Source: Desulfosporosinus sp. OT (GTDB lineage Bacteria > Bacillota > Desulfitobacteriia > Desulfitobacteriales > Desulfitobacteriaceae). Taken from it: a stretch of 41,816 nucleotides of DNA. This document shows, piece by piece, positions 1 through 8,116 of the stretch. Made by a program: the position numbers and the translations under genes. Each line of letters starts with the position of its first letter. Position 1 is the first letter of the stretch. Below the pieces are notes generated by a model that did no database searches, was not told the origin of the DNA, and saw nothing but the letters and a program-made list of their open reading frames with translations. The stretch covers positions 1-41,816 of the forward strand of contig NZ_AGAF01000061.1 of the NCBI RefSeq assembly GCF_000224515.1, given 5' to 3'.

Positions 1-1
1 T

Positions 2-160
2 CTGCTGGCAGACCGCGTCAGTCTAATTGTATTCGGTATGGCTGCAGTGATTTCGGTATTTGCTGCGCTGTATTTACCTGGTAAGTGGTATATTATTATC
101 GCCTGTCTTACAGCCAGTTTAATAGGAGGCTTATTAGAGGGGGAAAGTGACCATGCGTAG
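2..160 (+). CDS. azlC: AzlC family branched-chain amino acid permease, C-terminal end
   Basis: Partial gene entering from the left edge. The frame beginning at base 2 encodes 52 residues ending ...LLEGESDHA and stops at 158-160. It is hydrophobic, with two membrane-spanning stretches, as expected of the C-terminus of AzlC, the large subunit of the AzlCD branched-chain amino acid exporter. The identification rests mainly on the overlapping downstream azlD; the fragment alone would not be enough. The two genes overlap by about 8-14 bases, typical of azlCD translational coupling. Confidence 0.75.
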   Translation: MLADRVSLIVFGMAAVISVFAALYLPGKWYIIIACLTASLIGGLLEGESDHA

Positions 161-470
161 TGAGGTTTTTTACATCATTATCGGGATGACTTTAGTTACT
201 TATTTCACCAGATTTGGTACTCTAGCTTTATTCCGGTTTACGGGGGTACCAACCTGGTTAAACAGATGGTTAAAATATGTCCCGGTTTCCATATTGACAG
301 CCTTAATCATACCGTCCTTACTTTTACCCAAGGGATATTTGGATCTTAGTTTAAACAATCACTACCTGATTGCGGGCATAGCAGCAGCTTTTGTGGCCTA
401 TAAGAGCCGGAATATTATTGCCACCTTATGTCTGGGAATGTCGATTATGTTCGTCCTGAAGTTAATGTAA
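147..470 (+). CDS. azlD: AzlD family branched-chain amino acid transport protein
   Basis: Small membrane protein of about 107 residues with roughly four hydrophobic segments and the AzlD-like N-terminal pattern YFTRFGTLALFR. AzlD is the small partner of AzlC; together they export branched-chain amino acids. The GTG at 147 and the ATG at 153 are both in frame. The Shine-Dalgarno-like stretch GAGGGG at 137-142 is better spaced for the ATG at 153, so the protein may be two residues shorter. It overlaps the end of azlC and is followed directly by a strong hairpin. Confidence 0.85.
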   Translation: MTMRSEVFYIIIGMTLVTYFTRFGTLALFRFTGVPTWLNRWLKYVPVSILTALIIPSLLLPKGYLDLSLNNHYLIAGIAAAFVAYKSRNIIATLCLGMSIMFVLKLM

Positions 471-480
471 GTTAATGTAG

Positions 481-532
481 ATAACCTTAAATAGCCCCTC
501 ATTCCTTTGAATGAGGGGCTATTTAAGGTTAT
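481..532 (+). terminator. Perfect 23-bp inverted repeat after azlCD
   Basis: The arms 481-503 and 510-532 are perfectly complementary around a six-base loop (CCTTTG) with the G+C-rich core AGCCCCTCAT. It lies 10 bases after the azlD stop. The outer arm ends in a TTT-containing stretch rather than a classical U-run. It very probably ends the azlCD transcript; whether it works in both directions cannot be seen. Confidence 0.75.
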
Positions 533-573
533 GATGTGAGCGATGCAGATCATAACGACTCCTAAACGCCATC

Positions 574-590
574 GTAATATGTCATATTAC
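574..590. promoter_or_regulatory. 17-base palindrome upstream of the PAS kinase gene
   Basis: GTAATATG-T-CATATTAC is a perfect 8+1+8 palindrome, 25 bases upstream of the SigH-like promoter and about 85 bases before the kinase start. It could be a regulator-binding site. No regulator is identified. Confidence 0.35.
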
Positions 591-614
591 CATAGCACGG
601 AAGAATGACAAAAT

Positions 615-644
615 AAAGGATTTTTGCTAATAAATGTAGAAAAT
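615..644 (+). promoter_or_regulatory. SigH-like promoter for the PAS histidine kinase
   Basis: AAAGGATTT at 615-623 and GTAGAAAAT at 636-644, separated by 12 bases, resemble the SigH consensus RNAGGAWWW / RNNGAATWW. The predicted start point is about 25 bases before the TTG start at 676. Transition-phase expression would suit a sporulation-type kinase. The -10 element deviates at one position, and a SigA element (TATACT at 645-650) overlaps, so this is tentative. Confidence 0.4.
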
Positions 645-675
645 TATACTTATTCGAGACAAGGGAGGAAATACC

Positions 676-1713
676 TTGAAAAAACAGATAACTGAAAAGG
701 AGTCTCTTCCAATCTCAACACTAAGCAGCAGTTTAATTTTAGAAAGGATAATCGATGCTTTCTTTGCACTCGATGAAAATTTTCGGTTTATATACTTAAA
801 TGATCAAGCTGGAAGAATCTTCATGCGGTCAAAAGAAGAATTAATGAATAAATCTATTTGGACTGTTTATCCAGATTCGACCAATACAATAATATATGAA
901 GAACTCCATAAATCTTTGCAAAATAAGGAACCTGTACATTTTGAACATCATGGTTGCAGAACAGGTAAATGGTACGAAGTTAAAGCATATCCATCAGAAA
1001 GCGGATTGTCAGTTTTCTTCATTGATATTACCGAGAAAAAATTAATAGAAAAAGAATTATTTAAATTAGAAGCGCTTAATATTATCGGGGAAATATCAGC
1101 GAGTATTAGTCATGAAATAAGAAATCCTTTAACTACTATAAAAGGGTTCCTCCAATTACTTCAAGGTCGGGAACCTAAAAATAACGAGTATTACAGAATA
1201 ATGATTGACGAGATTAATAGGGCTAACTCCATTATTACAGAGTTTCTATCCTTAGCAGGTACTAAAACGGCTTCGGTTAGTTCAACAAACATTAACTCAA
1301 TTATAGATTTAATGAGTCCCTTAATCGAAGCCGATGCTCTCTCCACTGATAAAGAGATAGAATTCCTTAAAGGAGATATCCCAAATCTGTTATTAAATGA
1401 GCATGAAATTAGGCAACTCATTCTAAATCTGGCTCTTAATGGCCTTGAGGCCATGCCTGCTGGCGGAAAACTAACCATACAGACATTTAGCGAGGAAAAT
1501 GAAATTATATTGTCTTTTAAAGATCAAGGAACGGGCATTAGTCCTGAAATATTAGACAGAATTTGGGTTCCCTTTTTTACTACTAAAGATAAGGGTACAG
1601 GTTTGGGTCTAGCGGTGTGTTATAAAATTGTTGACCGACATAAAGGTAGAATAGAAACAATTACCTGCTCAACAGGAACAACGTTTTTAGTCAGATTCAA
1701 AAACAATCATTAA
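676..1713 (+). CDS. Soluble PAS-domain sensor histidine kinase (sporulation-kinase type)
   Basis: 345 residues with no membrane segment. A PAS domain spans about 20-120, followed by the HisKA phosphoacceptor box SISHEIRNPLTTIKGFLQLL with H146, then an HATPase domain with the N box (ILNLALNGLEAM), G1 box (DQGTGIS), F box (PFFTTK) and G2 box (GTGLGLAV). This is the architecture of KinA/KinE-like kinases that feed phosphate to Spo0F or directly to Spo0A in clostridia. It starts at TTG 676 with the strong ribosome site GGGAGG at 663-668. No response regulator gene is adjacent, so it is an orphan kinase, and the Spo0A link is inference. The ligand sensed by the PAS domain is unknown. Confidence 0.9.
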   Translation: MKKQITEKESLPISTLSSSLILERIIDAFFALDENFRFIYLNDQAGRIFMRSKEELMNKSIWTVYPDSTNTIIYEELHKSLQNKEPVHFEHHGCRTGKWYEVKAYPSESGLSVFFIDITEKKLIEKELFKLEALNIIGEISASISHEIRNPLTTIKGFLQLLQGREPKNNEYYRIMIDEINRANSIITEFLSLAGTKTASVSSTNINSIIDLMSPLIEADALSTDKEIEFLKGDIPNLLLNEHEIRQLILNLALNGLEAMPAGGKLTIQTFSEENEIILSFKDQGTGISPEILDRIWVPFFTTKDKGTGLGLAVCYKIVDRHKGRIETITCSTGTTFLVRFKNNH

Positions 1714-1823
1714 GTCTGGTTCTTATTCGTGACCAACGATCTGAGCTCGATTAATAGAATTCTGTTAAAGCATGTAGAAATGGATAATACTAAAATAACA
1801 ACTCGCAGGGAGAGGTGATAATC

Positions 1824-2126
1824 TTGATCGAGGGATTCAACAATTTTGAAGTTGATTCGGATCAACAACAGACGACAACTAATGGCGTAGAAGGTTCCTT
1901 GTCGTTTACCGATCTTTTTACATCGGAATTTATGCAACTGAACACTCAGTTTGACTCTATCGAAGAACTTCTATCTGCTGGCGGATTTGTAATAAATTCC
2001 GAGGAAGATTACGAGGCTATCCCAGATGAAGACATTGATGCTCATGTTGCAAAAACTACCAAATTTGATTCTTGGAAAGAACTGCTTACCAACGCGATAG
2101 AAACCACATTTACTTTGAAGAATTAG
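1824..2126 (+). CDS. Small acidic protein of unknown function
   Basis: About 100 residues, acidic, with no membrane segment or signal peptide. I do not recognise the family. TTG at 1824 is the best start because GGGAGAGGTG at 1808-1817 sits about seven bases upstream; an in-frame GTG at 1815 overlaps that ribosome site. The phrase FDSIEELL near residue 43 is echoed by FDSWKELL near residue 82, suggesting a duplicated helix. The 3' end meets the end of asrC, which is on the opposite strand, so the two stops nearly coincide. Confidence 0.6.
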   Translation: MIEGFNNFEVDSDQQQTTTNGVEGSLSFTDLFTSEFMQLNTQFDSIEELLSAGGFVINSEEDYEAIPDEDIDAHVAKTTKFDSWKELLTNAIETTFTLKN

Positions 2127-3115
2127 GTATTAAGAAAACTTACATGGTTATCGTACATCGGCCCCGCAAAATTCAAAATACTGGCAAGTTGTGCTTTAGA
2201 ACCTAAATCCACATTCTTCAGCATCTCCTCTTTAAAAATAGGATAGCCCGTTCGATCCACGATGTACCCCACATGTTCTTTGGGAAGAGAGCGATCAATG
2301 TGCTTATCAATATAGACATAAAGGTTAGCACAAAGTTTCAAGACCACTTCGCGTTCTGCCCATTCCAAGAAAGTGGCAGCTACGCGAGGATTCTTTTTCC
2401 CAGTTCTCCCCATAATCACCACTCGATAATATTTTCCTCCCCGAGTCCAAGCAGCTGTCGGGCATTTTAGTACACACTCACCACAGCCAATACAACGTGA
2501 GGCATCTCGTTTTACTTTATAATTAACCAGGGTAAGAGCTCCTGTGGAAACCTTGTGACAATTATTAATACAGGCCTGGCAGCCTATACAACGTTGAGCA
2601 TCATAAAGCGGTTCAACCTGCCCTAAAATTCCTATATCATGCATATGAACCTTTACACAGTCATTTGGGCAGCCAGTGACAGCAATCTTAACGTGCGGAT
2701 TATTAGGATAGATTATTTTCTCAATATCTTTCGCTAAAGCCGTCGTATCAAACACAGCATTGGTGCAAACCTTGTTGCCAATACAGGCTACAACATTACG
2801 TGTCCCAGCTGAGGGATATCCTTGATCAGGTTGATCAATAGTTACTCCAATCTTAACTTCAAGCTCTTCAATTAGCGGTGTCAGCAAAGCATTAATTTCG
2901 GTCATATGTTCGAAGGCGATTCCGGGAATTTCAAACCCTTGCCGAGTAGTAATATGCACTGCGCCATTACCAAAGCGTTCAGCAATCTCCTGGATAAGCG
3001 GAAGTAACTTCACGGGTAAATACCCGCCAGGCACCCTAATACGCAAGCACGTAAGATTCCTGTCTCTGGTGATACGCCAGGCATTTTTCATAACCCTTTT
3101 CGTATTAATCGTCAA
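2123..3115 (-). CDS. asrC: Anaerobic sulfite reductase subunit C
   Basis: Siroheme-iron-sulfur subunit that reduces sulfite to sulfide. In the 330-residue form there is the siroheme/4Fe-4S coordination pattern C111-X5-C117 and C149-X3-C153 (GCPNDC), followed by an inserted two-cluster ferredoxin domain (C176/179/182/186 and C208/211/214/218) that marks AsrC rather than assimilatory sulfite reductases. I place the start at TTG 3115: AGGAGGG lies about seven bases upstream, and the N-terminus MTINTKRVMKNAWRIT then aligns with AsrC proteins. A longer frame runs back into asrB but gives an unrelated N-terminus. Last gene of asrABC, 16 bases after asrB. Confidence 0.93.
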   Translation of the reverse strand: MTINTKRVMKNAWRITRDRNLTCLRIRVPGGYLPVKLLPLIQEIAERFGNGAVHITTRQGFEIPGIAFEHMTEINALLTPLIEELEVKIGVTIDQPDQGYPSAGTRNVVACIGNKVCTNAVFDTTALAKDIEKIIYPNNPHVKIAVTGCPNDCVKVHMHDIGILGQVEPLYDAQRCIGCQACINNCHKVSTGALTLVNYKVKRDASRCIGCGECVLKCPTAAWTRGGKYYRVVIMGRTGKKNPRVAATFLEWAEREVVLKLCANLYVYIDKHIDRSLPKEHVGYIVDRTGYPIFKEEMLKNVDLGSKAQLASILNFAGPMYDNHVSFLNT

Positions 3116-3131
3116 AATAATCCCTCCTACT

Positions 3132-3953
3132 TTAATCCAAGAGAGTTTGCGCTTTAGTAAAATTAAACACAGGTCCTTCCAAACAAACATAGGTCTCGTC
3201 GATCTTGCAGTGCCCACATTTGCCGAGCCCACAGGACATCTTACGTTCGAAGGAAACCCAGATATTCTCTTGCTTCAAGCCTCTACACAGAAATTCTTGA
3301 GCGGTATATCTCATCATTATAGGTGGCCCAACGATGACAACTCGCACATCCTCAAGTGAGGGGAGCTGAACTTCTGGGATCAGGCTAGTAATTAGGCCTG
3401 TTTTACGCGAGCAGGAATTAGGTATAACTTCGAGATTCCCAAACTCGTCCAGTTTATCCACCGTGACTTCAACCCTAAAGAGTTGCGACCATTTATCTAA
3501 ATCGCTTGTAAATAAGACATCACTGGGAGTTTTAAACCCGGTTAAGATATCACATTGTTTCAGAAGTTCTGGATGAGCATAGAAGTAATTAATGATACTC
3601 TTGACCGGAGCTAATCCAGTTCCACCGGTTGCGATAATTAAGTGTTTATTATAAAATGACTCAATCGGGAACCCAATCCCGTAGGGACCACGCAGATATA
3701 GATAATCTTCCGGGTTCAGTTTTTCAATACCCTCAGTCACTTGGCCAACTGTGCGAATCGTCATTTCAATATAACCCTCACCAAAATCACTGATCGAAAT
3801 CGGGCACTCCCCAACTCCCGGGAGAGAAACTTCCATAAACTGACCAAAGATTGGCTTTATCTGGCATTCTAAACGATATGTCCAATCCAGTTCAGTTTGT
3901 TGGTACTTGTCTAAGATCTTTGCCTTAAATGGCAAATAATTATTGTTAACCAC
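3132..3953 (-). CDS. asrB: Anaerobic sulfite reductase subunit B (flavoprotein)
   Basis: 273 residues, the usual AsrB length. An FAD-binding barrel is followed by an NAD(P)-binding Rossmann fold (ATGGTGLAPVKS) and a C-terminal 2Fe-2S site with C241, C246, C249 and C257 (CGLGKCGHC...C), as in the dihydroorotate dehydrogenase electron-transfer family. It passes electrons from NAD(P)H or ferredoxin to AsrA and AsrC. The GTG start at 3953 has GAGGAGG upstream and overlaps the last eight bases of asrA, indicating translational coupling. Confidence 0.93.
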   Translation of the reverse strand: MVNNNYLPFKAKILDKYQQTELDWTYRLECQIKPIFGQFMEVSLPGVGECPISISDFGEGYIEMTIRTVGQVTEGIEKLNPEDYLYLRGPYGIGFPIESFYNKHLIIATGGTGLAPVKSIINYFYAHPELLKQCDILTGFKTPSDVLFTSDLDKWSQLFRVEVTVDKLDEFGNLEVIPNSCSRKTGLITSLIPEVQLPSLEDVRVVIVGPPIMMRYTAQEFLCRGLKQENIWVSFERKMSCGLGKCGHCKIDETYVCLEGPVFNFTKAQTLLD

Positions 3954-4956
3954 AGTTGCCTACCTCCTCTTTGCCCAATCGATCGATGCAGTGAGCCAAG
4001 GAGATATATTCCGGACAGGCATTATCACAACGTCCACATCCTACACACATATGAACTCCAAATCTTTGTTTAAAGTCGTTAATTTTGTGCATGACCTTAA
4101 AGCGCATGCGTTCCCCGTTGGTGCGGCGAAAACTATGCCCACCTGCCATATCTGTAAATCCATCAATATGACAACTAGCCCACACACGCCGTCTCTCTCC
4201 ACATTTAGGATTATCTTCATAGAAAATATCCTGCATCGTATAACAACTACAGCTTGGACAAACTACCGTACATCGTCCACAAGCAATACAGCGAGCACCA
4301 TACTCCTCCCAGATAGGATTTATGGCAACTGACTCTAGGTTTAGATTTTGCGGAACCTGAACCATTTGCTTATTGGTCTCAACAAACTGGGGAGATACCT
4401 CAAATTGCTCACCATAGAGAGCAAACAATCCGTCAATATCTATCTTGACATCACTAAGGTAGAGACCATTTTCATAACGCACTGAAGCACTATAATTCTT
4501 AGTGGTATTCGTCCCCATGCTGACACAAAAACAACTGTCAAAGCTTTCTTGACAATCCATAACAATAAATTTAAGGTGCTTTCTCAACCGCTCATAATAA
4601 TAGTCCGGTGAGAGACCGTTTTCTAACATAATCTTATCCAGACGTTCTACAGCTTGAATATCACAAGCGCGAAGGAAAACAATGATACCCTTTTCATCGA
4701 CGACGGATTCCTTAAACTCATCTCCGGCAAAATAAAATAGTGTCTGGGTAATCGGATAAAAGGTTTCCTTGGGGGAAAAATACGATTTCTGATTAAATAC
4801 AACCTCTTCAACTCTCGCTATTTCGTCATAACCAACCAAATCGGCATCCGAAAACTTTCCCTTACCTTTTAATAAGATTGGAGCATAAACTCGATGTTTT
4901 TTCCTTAGATTCTCAAGAAGTTGATTAAATGCTGCGGCAGTATACTTATAGCCCAA
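3946..4956 (-). CDS. asrA: Anaerobic sulfite reductase subunit A (4Fe-4S)
   Basis: Electron-transfer subunit with two ferredoxin-type clusters (C223/226/229/233 in CIACGRCTVVC and C304/307/310/314 in CVGCGRCDNAC) plus further cysteines (PSCSC). I choose TTG 4956, giving 336 residues that begin MGYKYTAAAFNQLLENL. This matches AsrA N-termini, has AGAGGAA nine bases upstream, and leaves a short leader after the predicted promoter. An in-frame TTG at 4989 would add 11 residues but falls inside the predicted -10 element. First gene of asrABC. The cytoplasmic AsrABC complex carries out NAD(P)H-linked sulfite reduction. Confidence 0.92.
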   Translation of the reverse strand: MGYKYTAAAFNQLLENLRKKHRVYAPILLKGKGKFSDADLVGYDEIARVEEVVFNQKSYFSPKETFYPITQTLFYFAGDEFKESVVDEKGIIVFLRACDIQAVERLDKIMLENGLSPDYYYERLRKHLKFIVMDCQESFDSCFCVSMGTNTTKNYSASVRYENGLYLSDVKIDIDGLFALYGEQFEVSPQFVETNKQMVQVPQNLNLESVAINPIWEEYGARCIACGRCTVVCPSCSCYTMQDIFYEDNPKCGERRRVWASCHIDGFTDMAGGHSFRRTNGERMRFKVMHKINDFKQRFGVHMCVGCGRCDNACPEYISLAHCIDRLGKEEVGNCG

Positions 4957-4988
4957 ACTTAACACTTCCTCTGATTTTCTTAACTTCA

Positions 4989-5031
4989 AGTATAAACCAC
5001 TGATTCCTTTGTGACTGTGATTCCTATCACA
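4989..5031 (-). promoter_or_regulatory. Crp/Fnr-type operator and promoter of asrABC
   Basis: TGTGA-TTCCTA-TCACA at 5016-5031 is a perfect Crp/Fnr-family palindrome. A -10 element TATACT lies at 4989-4994 on the minus strand, with no good -35 hexamer 17 bases upstream. The box centre is near -41.5 relative to a start point around 4982, the spacing of a class II activator site. This suggests anaerobic or redox-dependent activation of sulfite reduction by a Crp/Fnr protein; which paralogue is unknown. Confidence 0.7.
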
Positions 5032-5040
5032 ATAGAATGA

Positions 5041-5081
5041 GACTATAAAGGGAGAGCCATTAAAGCTCTCCCTTTATAGTC
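5041..5081 (-). terminator. Terminator hairpin after the ECF transporter operon
   Basis: A perfect 17-bp inverted repeat (5041-5057 and 5065-5081) around a seven-base loop, 31 bases after the end of the S-component gene. The U-content is within the arm (CCCTTTATAGTC) rather than after it. It separates the transporter operon from the asr promoter. Confidence 0.7.
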
Positions 5082-5112
5082 TCCAAAACCGATCACCACC
5101 AAAATAGTTTTT

Positions 5113-5643
5113 CTAGAGCAATGCCGATTTTCGTAAGGACCCGTAAACACTCTTCGTCAGAATACCTGCCACAATTGTTCCTACTAGGGCAGTTATGCAT
5201 GAACTTAAAAGTGCGATCTTCCAATCAAGATGAATGACATAAATTAATCCCGCCATTACGCATAGATTGCCAGTAACAGTACAACCGATCTGCGCCAGTA
5301 TATGGTGGCTTAATTTTTCCATGGAAAATTTCATGGCAATTAGTGAGTAGACAATCGATCCAATGGTATTAGCAAATAAGAAGAAAAAGGCCAGTGGTGA
5401 GTAAGCTGTAGCCATAGCTACAATAGCTTCAACTAAACCAGCTATAATACCCGCCGGTTGTTTGTACATTAAAACTATGAGACCTGTAAAAAATGCCCAG
5501 CATGTACCATTGAGCAGTAAGAGGGTCGGGTCCAAAACAGCATCAATACGTCCAGTTACCTGCTCCATAATCACAAATACGATTCCAATAATAACTGCGC
5601 CAACAAGTGCTTTAGTATCTGTTCTGACTAACTTCTCTTTCAT
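5113..5643 (-). CDS. ECF transporter substrate-binding (S) component, probably cobalamin or precursor
   Basis: 176 residues, almost entirely hydrophobic with about six membrane segments, the size of ECF S components. The motif region YKQPAGIIAGLVEAIVA resembles the YkoE/CbrT group. It follows the EcfT and fused EcfA genes in one operon that starts at a cobalamin riboswitch, so the substrate is most likely cobalamin or a corrinoid precursor (compare the predicted CbrTUV system). That assignment rests on regulation, not on visible binding residues. The start ATG at 5643 has AGGAGGAG upstream. Confidence 0.75.
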   Translation of the reverse strand: MKEKLVRTDTKALVGAVIIGIVFVIMEQVTGRIDAVLDPTLLLLNGTCWAFFTGLIVLMYKQPAGIIAGLVEAIVAMATAYSPLAFFFLFANTIGSIVYSLIAMKFSMEKLSHHILAQIGCTVTGNLCVMAGLIYVIHLDWKIALLSSCITALVGTIVAGILTKSVYGSLRKSALL

Positions 5644-5672
5644 TTTTAACTCTCCTCCTAAATTTATGATAA

Positions 5673-6410
5673 TTATATTAATGGTAATACCTTGCTTGTA
5701 AGGCTGATGATCATTACCAATAACATCGCTGTGATTAAAGCAATATCGTATTGCTTAATAGCTAAAGCAGAAGAAAAAGTTCGGGTTCTGCTTCGTCCAT
5801 ATCCCCTCAACTCCATAGCCAGAGCTGTTTCTGTTGAGCGACGGACGGCGCGATATAAAAAAGGCAGGAAAGTTGGGATGATACTTTTGAGATTGTCCCA
5901 GACGCTTTCCATTTTTAGTCCCCGGGTACGTTGACTGTCCATTATGGATATGTATTCGGCTTTCATCAGAGGGAAGAAACGAACGCTCAGTCCTGCCAGC
6001 ATGGCATAGCGGTAGGGAACCTTAAACTTCATGAGCATTAGGGTAAATTCTTGGGGCGAGGCTGAGGTGAAGAATTGCATGCTTGCAAAAAAAATAAGGG
6101 AAGCTTTCAGGATGCCAGTGATCGCTAGGGGTATGGCTTCACTGTAGATTTTAAGAATTCCCCATTGATAGATTAAAACTCCTTCGCGACAAAAGATCAG
6201 TTGAACGATCAGTATCTGAAGCCCCAAAAGCACTAGAATCATAATCATGCTCTTATATTGCTTCAATGAACGAGTTAAAATAAAAGACGCCATAATACAT
6301 ACTAGTAAAACACTACCCAGTTGAACGGTAGTTTGACAACTCAGCGAAAAATAAATCATCAGAGCATACCAGACAAGTTTCGTCCGGGGATCAAGCTTAG
6401 AAAGTCCCAT
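5673..6410 (-). CDS. ECF transporter T component (EcfT / CbiQ family)
   Basis: 245 residues with several membrane helices and the two short arginine motifs of EcfT coupling helices (ARG/SRG-like; here SQRTRGLKM and ALAMELRGYGRSR). It couples ATP hydrolysis by the double ATPase to toppling of the S component in the membrane. It lies 93 bases after the ATPase gene and 29 bases before the S-component gene. Length and motifs match the family. Confidence 0.88.
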   Translation of the reverse strand: MGLSKLDPRTKLVWYALMIYFSLSCQTTVQLGSVLLVCIMASFILTRSLKQYKSMIMILVLLGLQILIVQLIFCREGVLIYQWGILKIYSEAIPLAITGILKASLIFFASMQFFTSASPQEFTLMLMKFKVPYRYAMLAGLSVRFFPLMKAEYISIMDSQRTRGLKMESVWDNLKSIIPTFLPFLYRAVRRSTETALAMELRGYGRSRTRTFSSALAIKQYDIALITAMLLVMIISLTSKVLPLI

Positions 6411-6503
6411 CTTATATCTTAAACCTCCCTGTATTAACTTGATTTTCTTGGTTTTCCTCTTTTTTTATAGGATTGCTAACTCACCAAAAGAACTTTTCAC
6501 GTG

Positions 6504-8030
6504 TTACTTACAGGAATGCTCCCTGAATGAAATTATATTGTGGAAATCTAGGCCAATAGCATTAAGAGTCGCGAGGTGCTTATCGAGATCTTTGATCGAA
6601 ATATCAAGCTGAATCCGGTGGTTATGCATGGCAACCAACCTGTTTGAATAGTTTCTAGCCATGGTCAGATCGTGAGTAATAACCAGGATTGTCTTGCCAT
6701 TTTTCGCTAAAGCAAATAGCTTATCCATGATCATATATCCTTGGTTTTCGTCGAGGCCCGATGTCGGTTCATCGGCAATGATGAAGTTCGGATCATTGAC
6801 CAAGATGGAGGCTAGTGCCAAAAGCTGGCGTTGGCCGCGGCTTAAGCGCTGGGGATGCATTTTTTTATAGTTCTGCAGCCCCACAAATCTAAGGCATTCA
6901 TCAATCTTCTGATCTATGACTTCATTTTGTTCACCCCTTAGCTTTAGTGAAAATCCAACCTCTTCTTCCAGCGTGCTGGCAAAGATTTGATAGTCGGGAT
7001 TTTGAAACAGGAAGCCTGTGTGCACACGGATCTCTGGGAGATTTTCCTTAGTTAGGGGCTGATTAAACACTTTAATTTCACCCTTAGAAGGCTTCATCAG
7101 CCCGATAAGCAGTTTGGCCAAGGTCGATTTTCCAGAGCCATTTAAACCAACGACCGATAAAAAATCGCCCTTATAAATTTCTAAATTAATGTCTGCACAA
7201 CCCTGTAGATTGTTCTTGTACTGGTAGGTAACATTGATCATTTCTGCAACGATTTCCTTGGGTACAACGTTCCCCGTATGGAAAAAAATGTTGTTTTTTA
7301 GCCTTTCTCTGCGTTGTTCGATCTGATCCTTGTAATATTCCTCAGGAGCATACTGTCTGACAATCTCACCGTCCTGTATATAGAAGACTCTGTTGGCATA
7401 ATTAAGGACTTCTTCGATTCGGTCCATGACCAAAACAATCGTCAAATTCTTAGTTTTATTTAACAAAGCTAATCGTCTATACAGCTCATCTCGACCCTGG
7501 GGATCCAGTTCAGCAGTCGGTTGATCAAGAATCAAAATTGGGGCATTGAGGGCCAATACACTGGCTAAAACAACTCTTTGGGCCTCTCCACCTGAAAGCG
7601 AAGCAGTCTGTCTGTTTTCATAGCCTGCTAGACCCACAAATTCCAAAGTATTTTTGACCGTCTGATCAATTTGCTGAAGGGGGATTTCCAAGTTTCCGAG
7701 ACCGAAGGCCACCTCCTCGTAAACATCTAGACTGATAATTTGATTCTGAGGTTCTTGCATCATATATCCCACATAGTCGGACATTTTATTGAGGTGCATG
7801 TCCTGGAGATCGTTTCCCAGGATTGTGACCTGGCCTGTTAATTCGGCTTTATGGTAGTGAGGGATTGCCCCTGTGATGGAGTGTAATAAAACTGATTTAC
7901 CAGAGGCTACACCCCCGGTAATGACGATGAAATCTCCTTGATTTATCTCAAAACAAATGTTTTTGAGCACAGGTTTTTCTTCATGTGGGAATACAAGTCT
8001 TTCAATGTTAATTTTTGCAATCGTTTCCAT
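6504..8030 (-). CDS. Fused double ECF ATPase (EcfA1-EcfA2 / YkoD-like), one site degenerate
   Basis: 508 residues containing two ABC ATPase domains. Domain 1: Walker A GGVASGKS (39-46), signature LSGGEAQR (144-151), Walker B ILILDQP with Q169 where the catalytic Glu is expected, and MDRIEEV where the switch His is expected. Domain 2: Walker A GLNGSGKS (294-301), signature LSRGQRQ, Walker B FIIADEPTSGLD and H-loop THD. Composite site 1 therefore has three departures from consensus, while site 2 (domain 2 Walker motifs with domain 1 signature) is canonical. First gene of the operon, directly after the riboswitch terminator. It powers the ECF transporter on the inner face of the membrane. Confidence 0.92.
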   Translation of the reverse strand: METIAKINIERLVFPHEEKPVLKNICFEINQGDFIVITGGVASGKSVLLHSITGAIPHYHKAELTGQVTILGNDLQDMHLNKMSDYVGYMMQEPQNQIISLDVYEEVAFGLGNLEIPLQQIDQTVKNTLEFVGLAGYENRQTASLSGGEAQRVVLASVLALNAPILILDQPTAELDPQGRDELYRRLALLNKTKNLTIVLVMDRIEEVLNYANRVFYIQDGEIVRQYAPEEYYKDQIEQRRERLKNNIFFHTGNVVPKEIVAEMINVTYQYKNNLQGCADINLEIYKGDFLSVVGLNGSGKSTLAKLLIGLMKPSKGEIKVFNQPLTKENLPEIRVHTGFLFQNPDYQIFASTLEEEVGFSLKLRGEQNEVIDQKIDECLRFVGLQNYKKMHPQRLSRGQRQLLALASILVNDPNFIIADEPTSGLDENQGYMIMDKLFALAKNGKTILVITHDLTMARNYSNRLVAMHNHRIQLDISIKDLDKHLATLNAIGLDFHNIISFREHSCK

Positions 8031-8047
8031 AGCAACTCCTAAAGCAT

Positions 8048-8090
8048 TAAAAAATAAAAAAGTTCTAGCTTAATAAAAAGCTAGAACTTT
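8048..8090 (-). terminator. Riboswitch-controlled terminator before the ECF ATPase gene
   Basis: On the minus strand, AAAGTTCTAGCTT pairs with AAGCTAGAACTTT (8059-8090) and is followed by a U-rich tail. It sits between cobalamin riboswitch 1 and the ATPase start, so it is the expected expression platform. Cobalamin binding should favour this terminator. Confidence 0.85.
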
Positions 8091-8116
8091 ACCATTGTCC
8101 TAATTGCAATATTTAG

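Noticed and set aside
3069-3359. Plus-strand open frames opposite asrB/asrC
   Set aside because: Shadows of well-supported minus-strand genes, without ribosome sites or family resemblance; the same holds for frames opposite hyuA, hyuB, pnkp and the FAD dehydrogenase.
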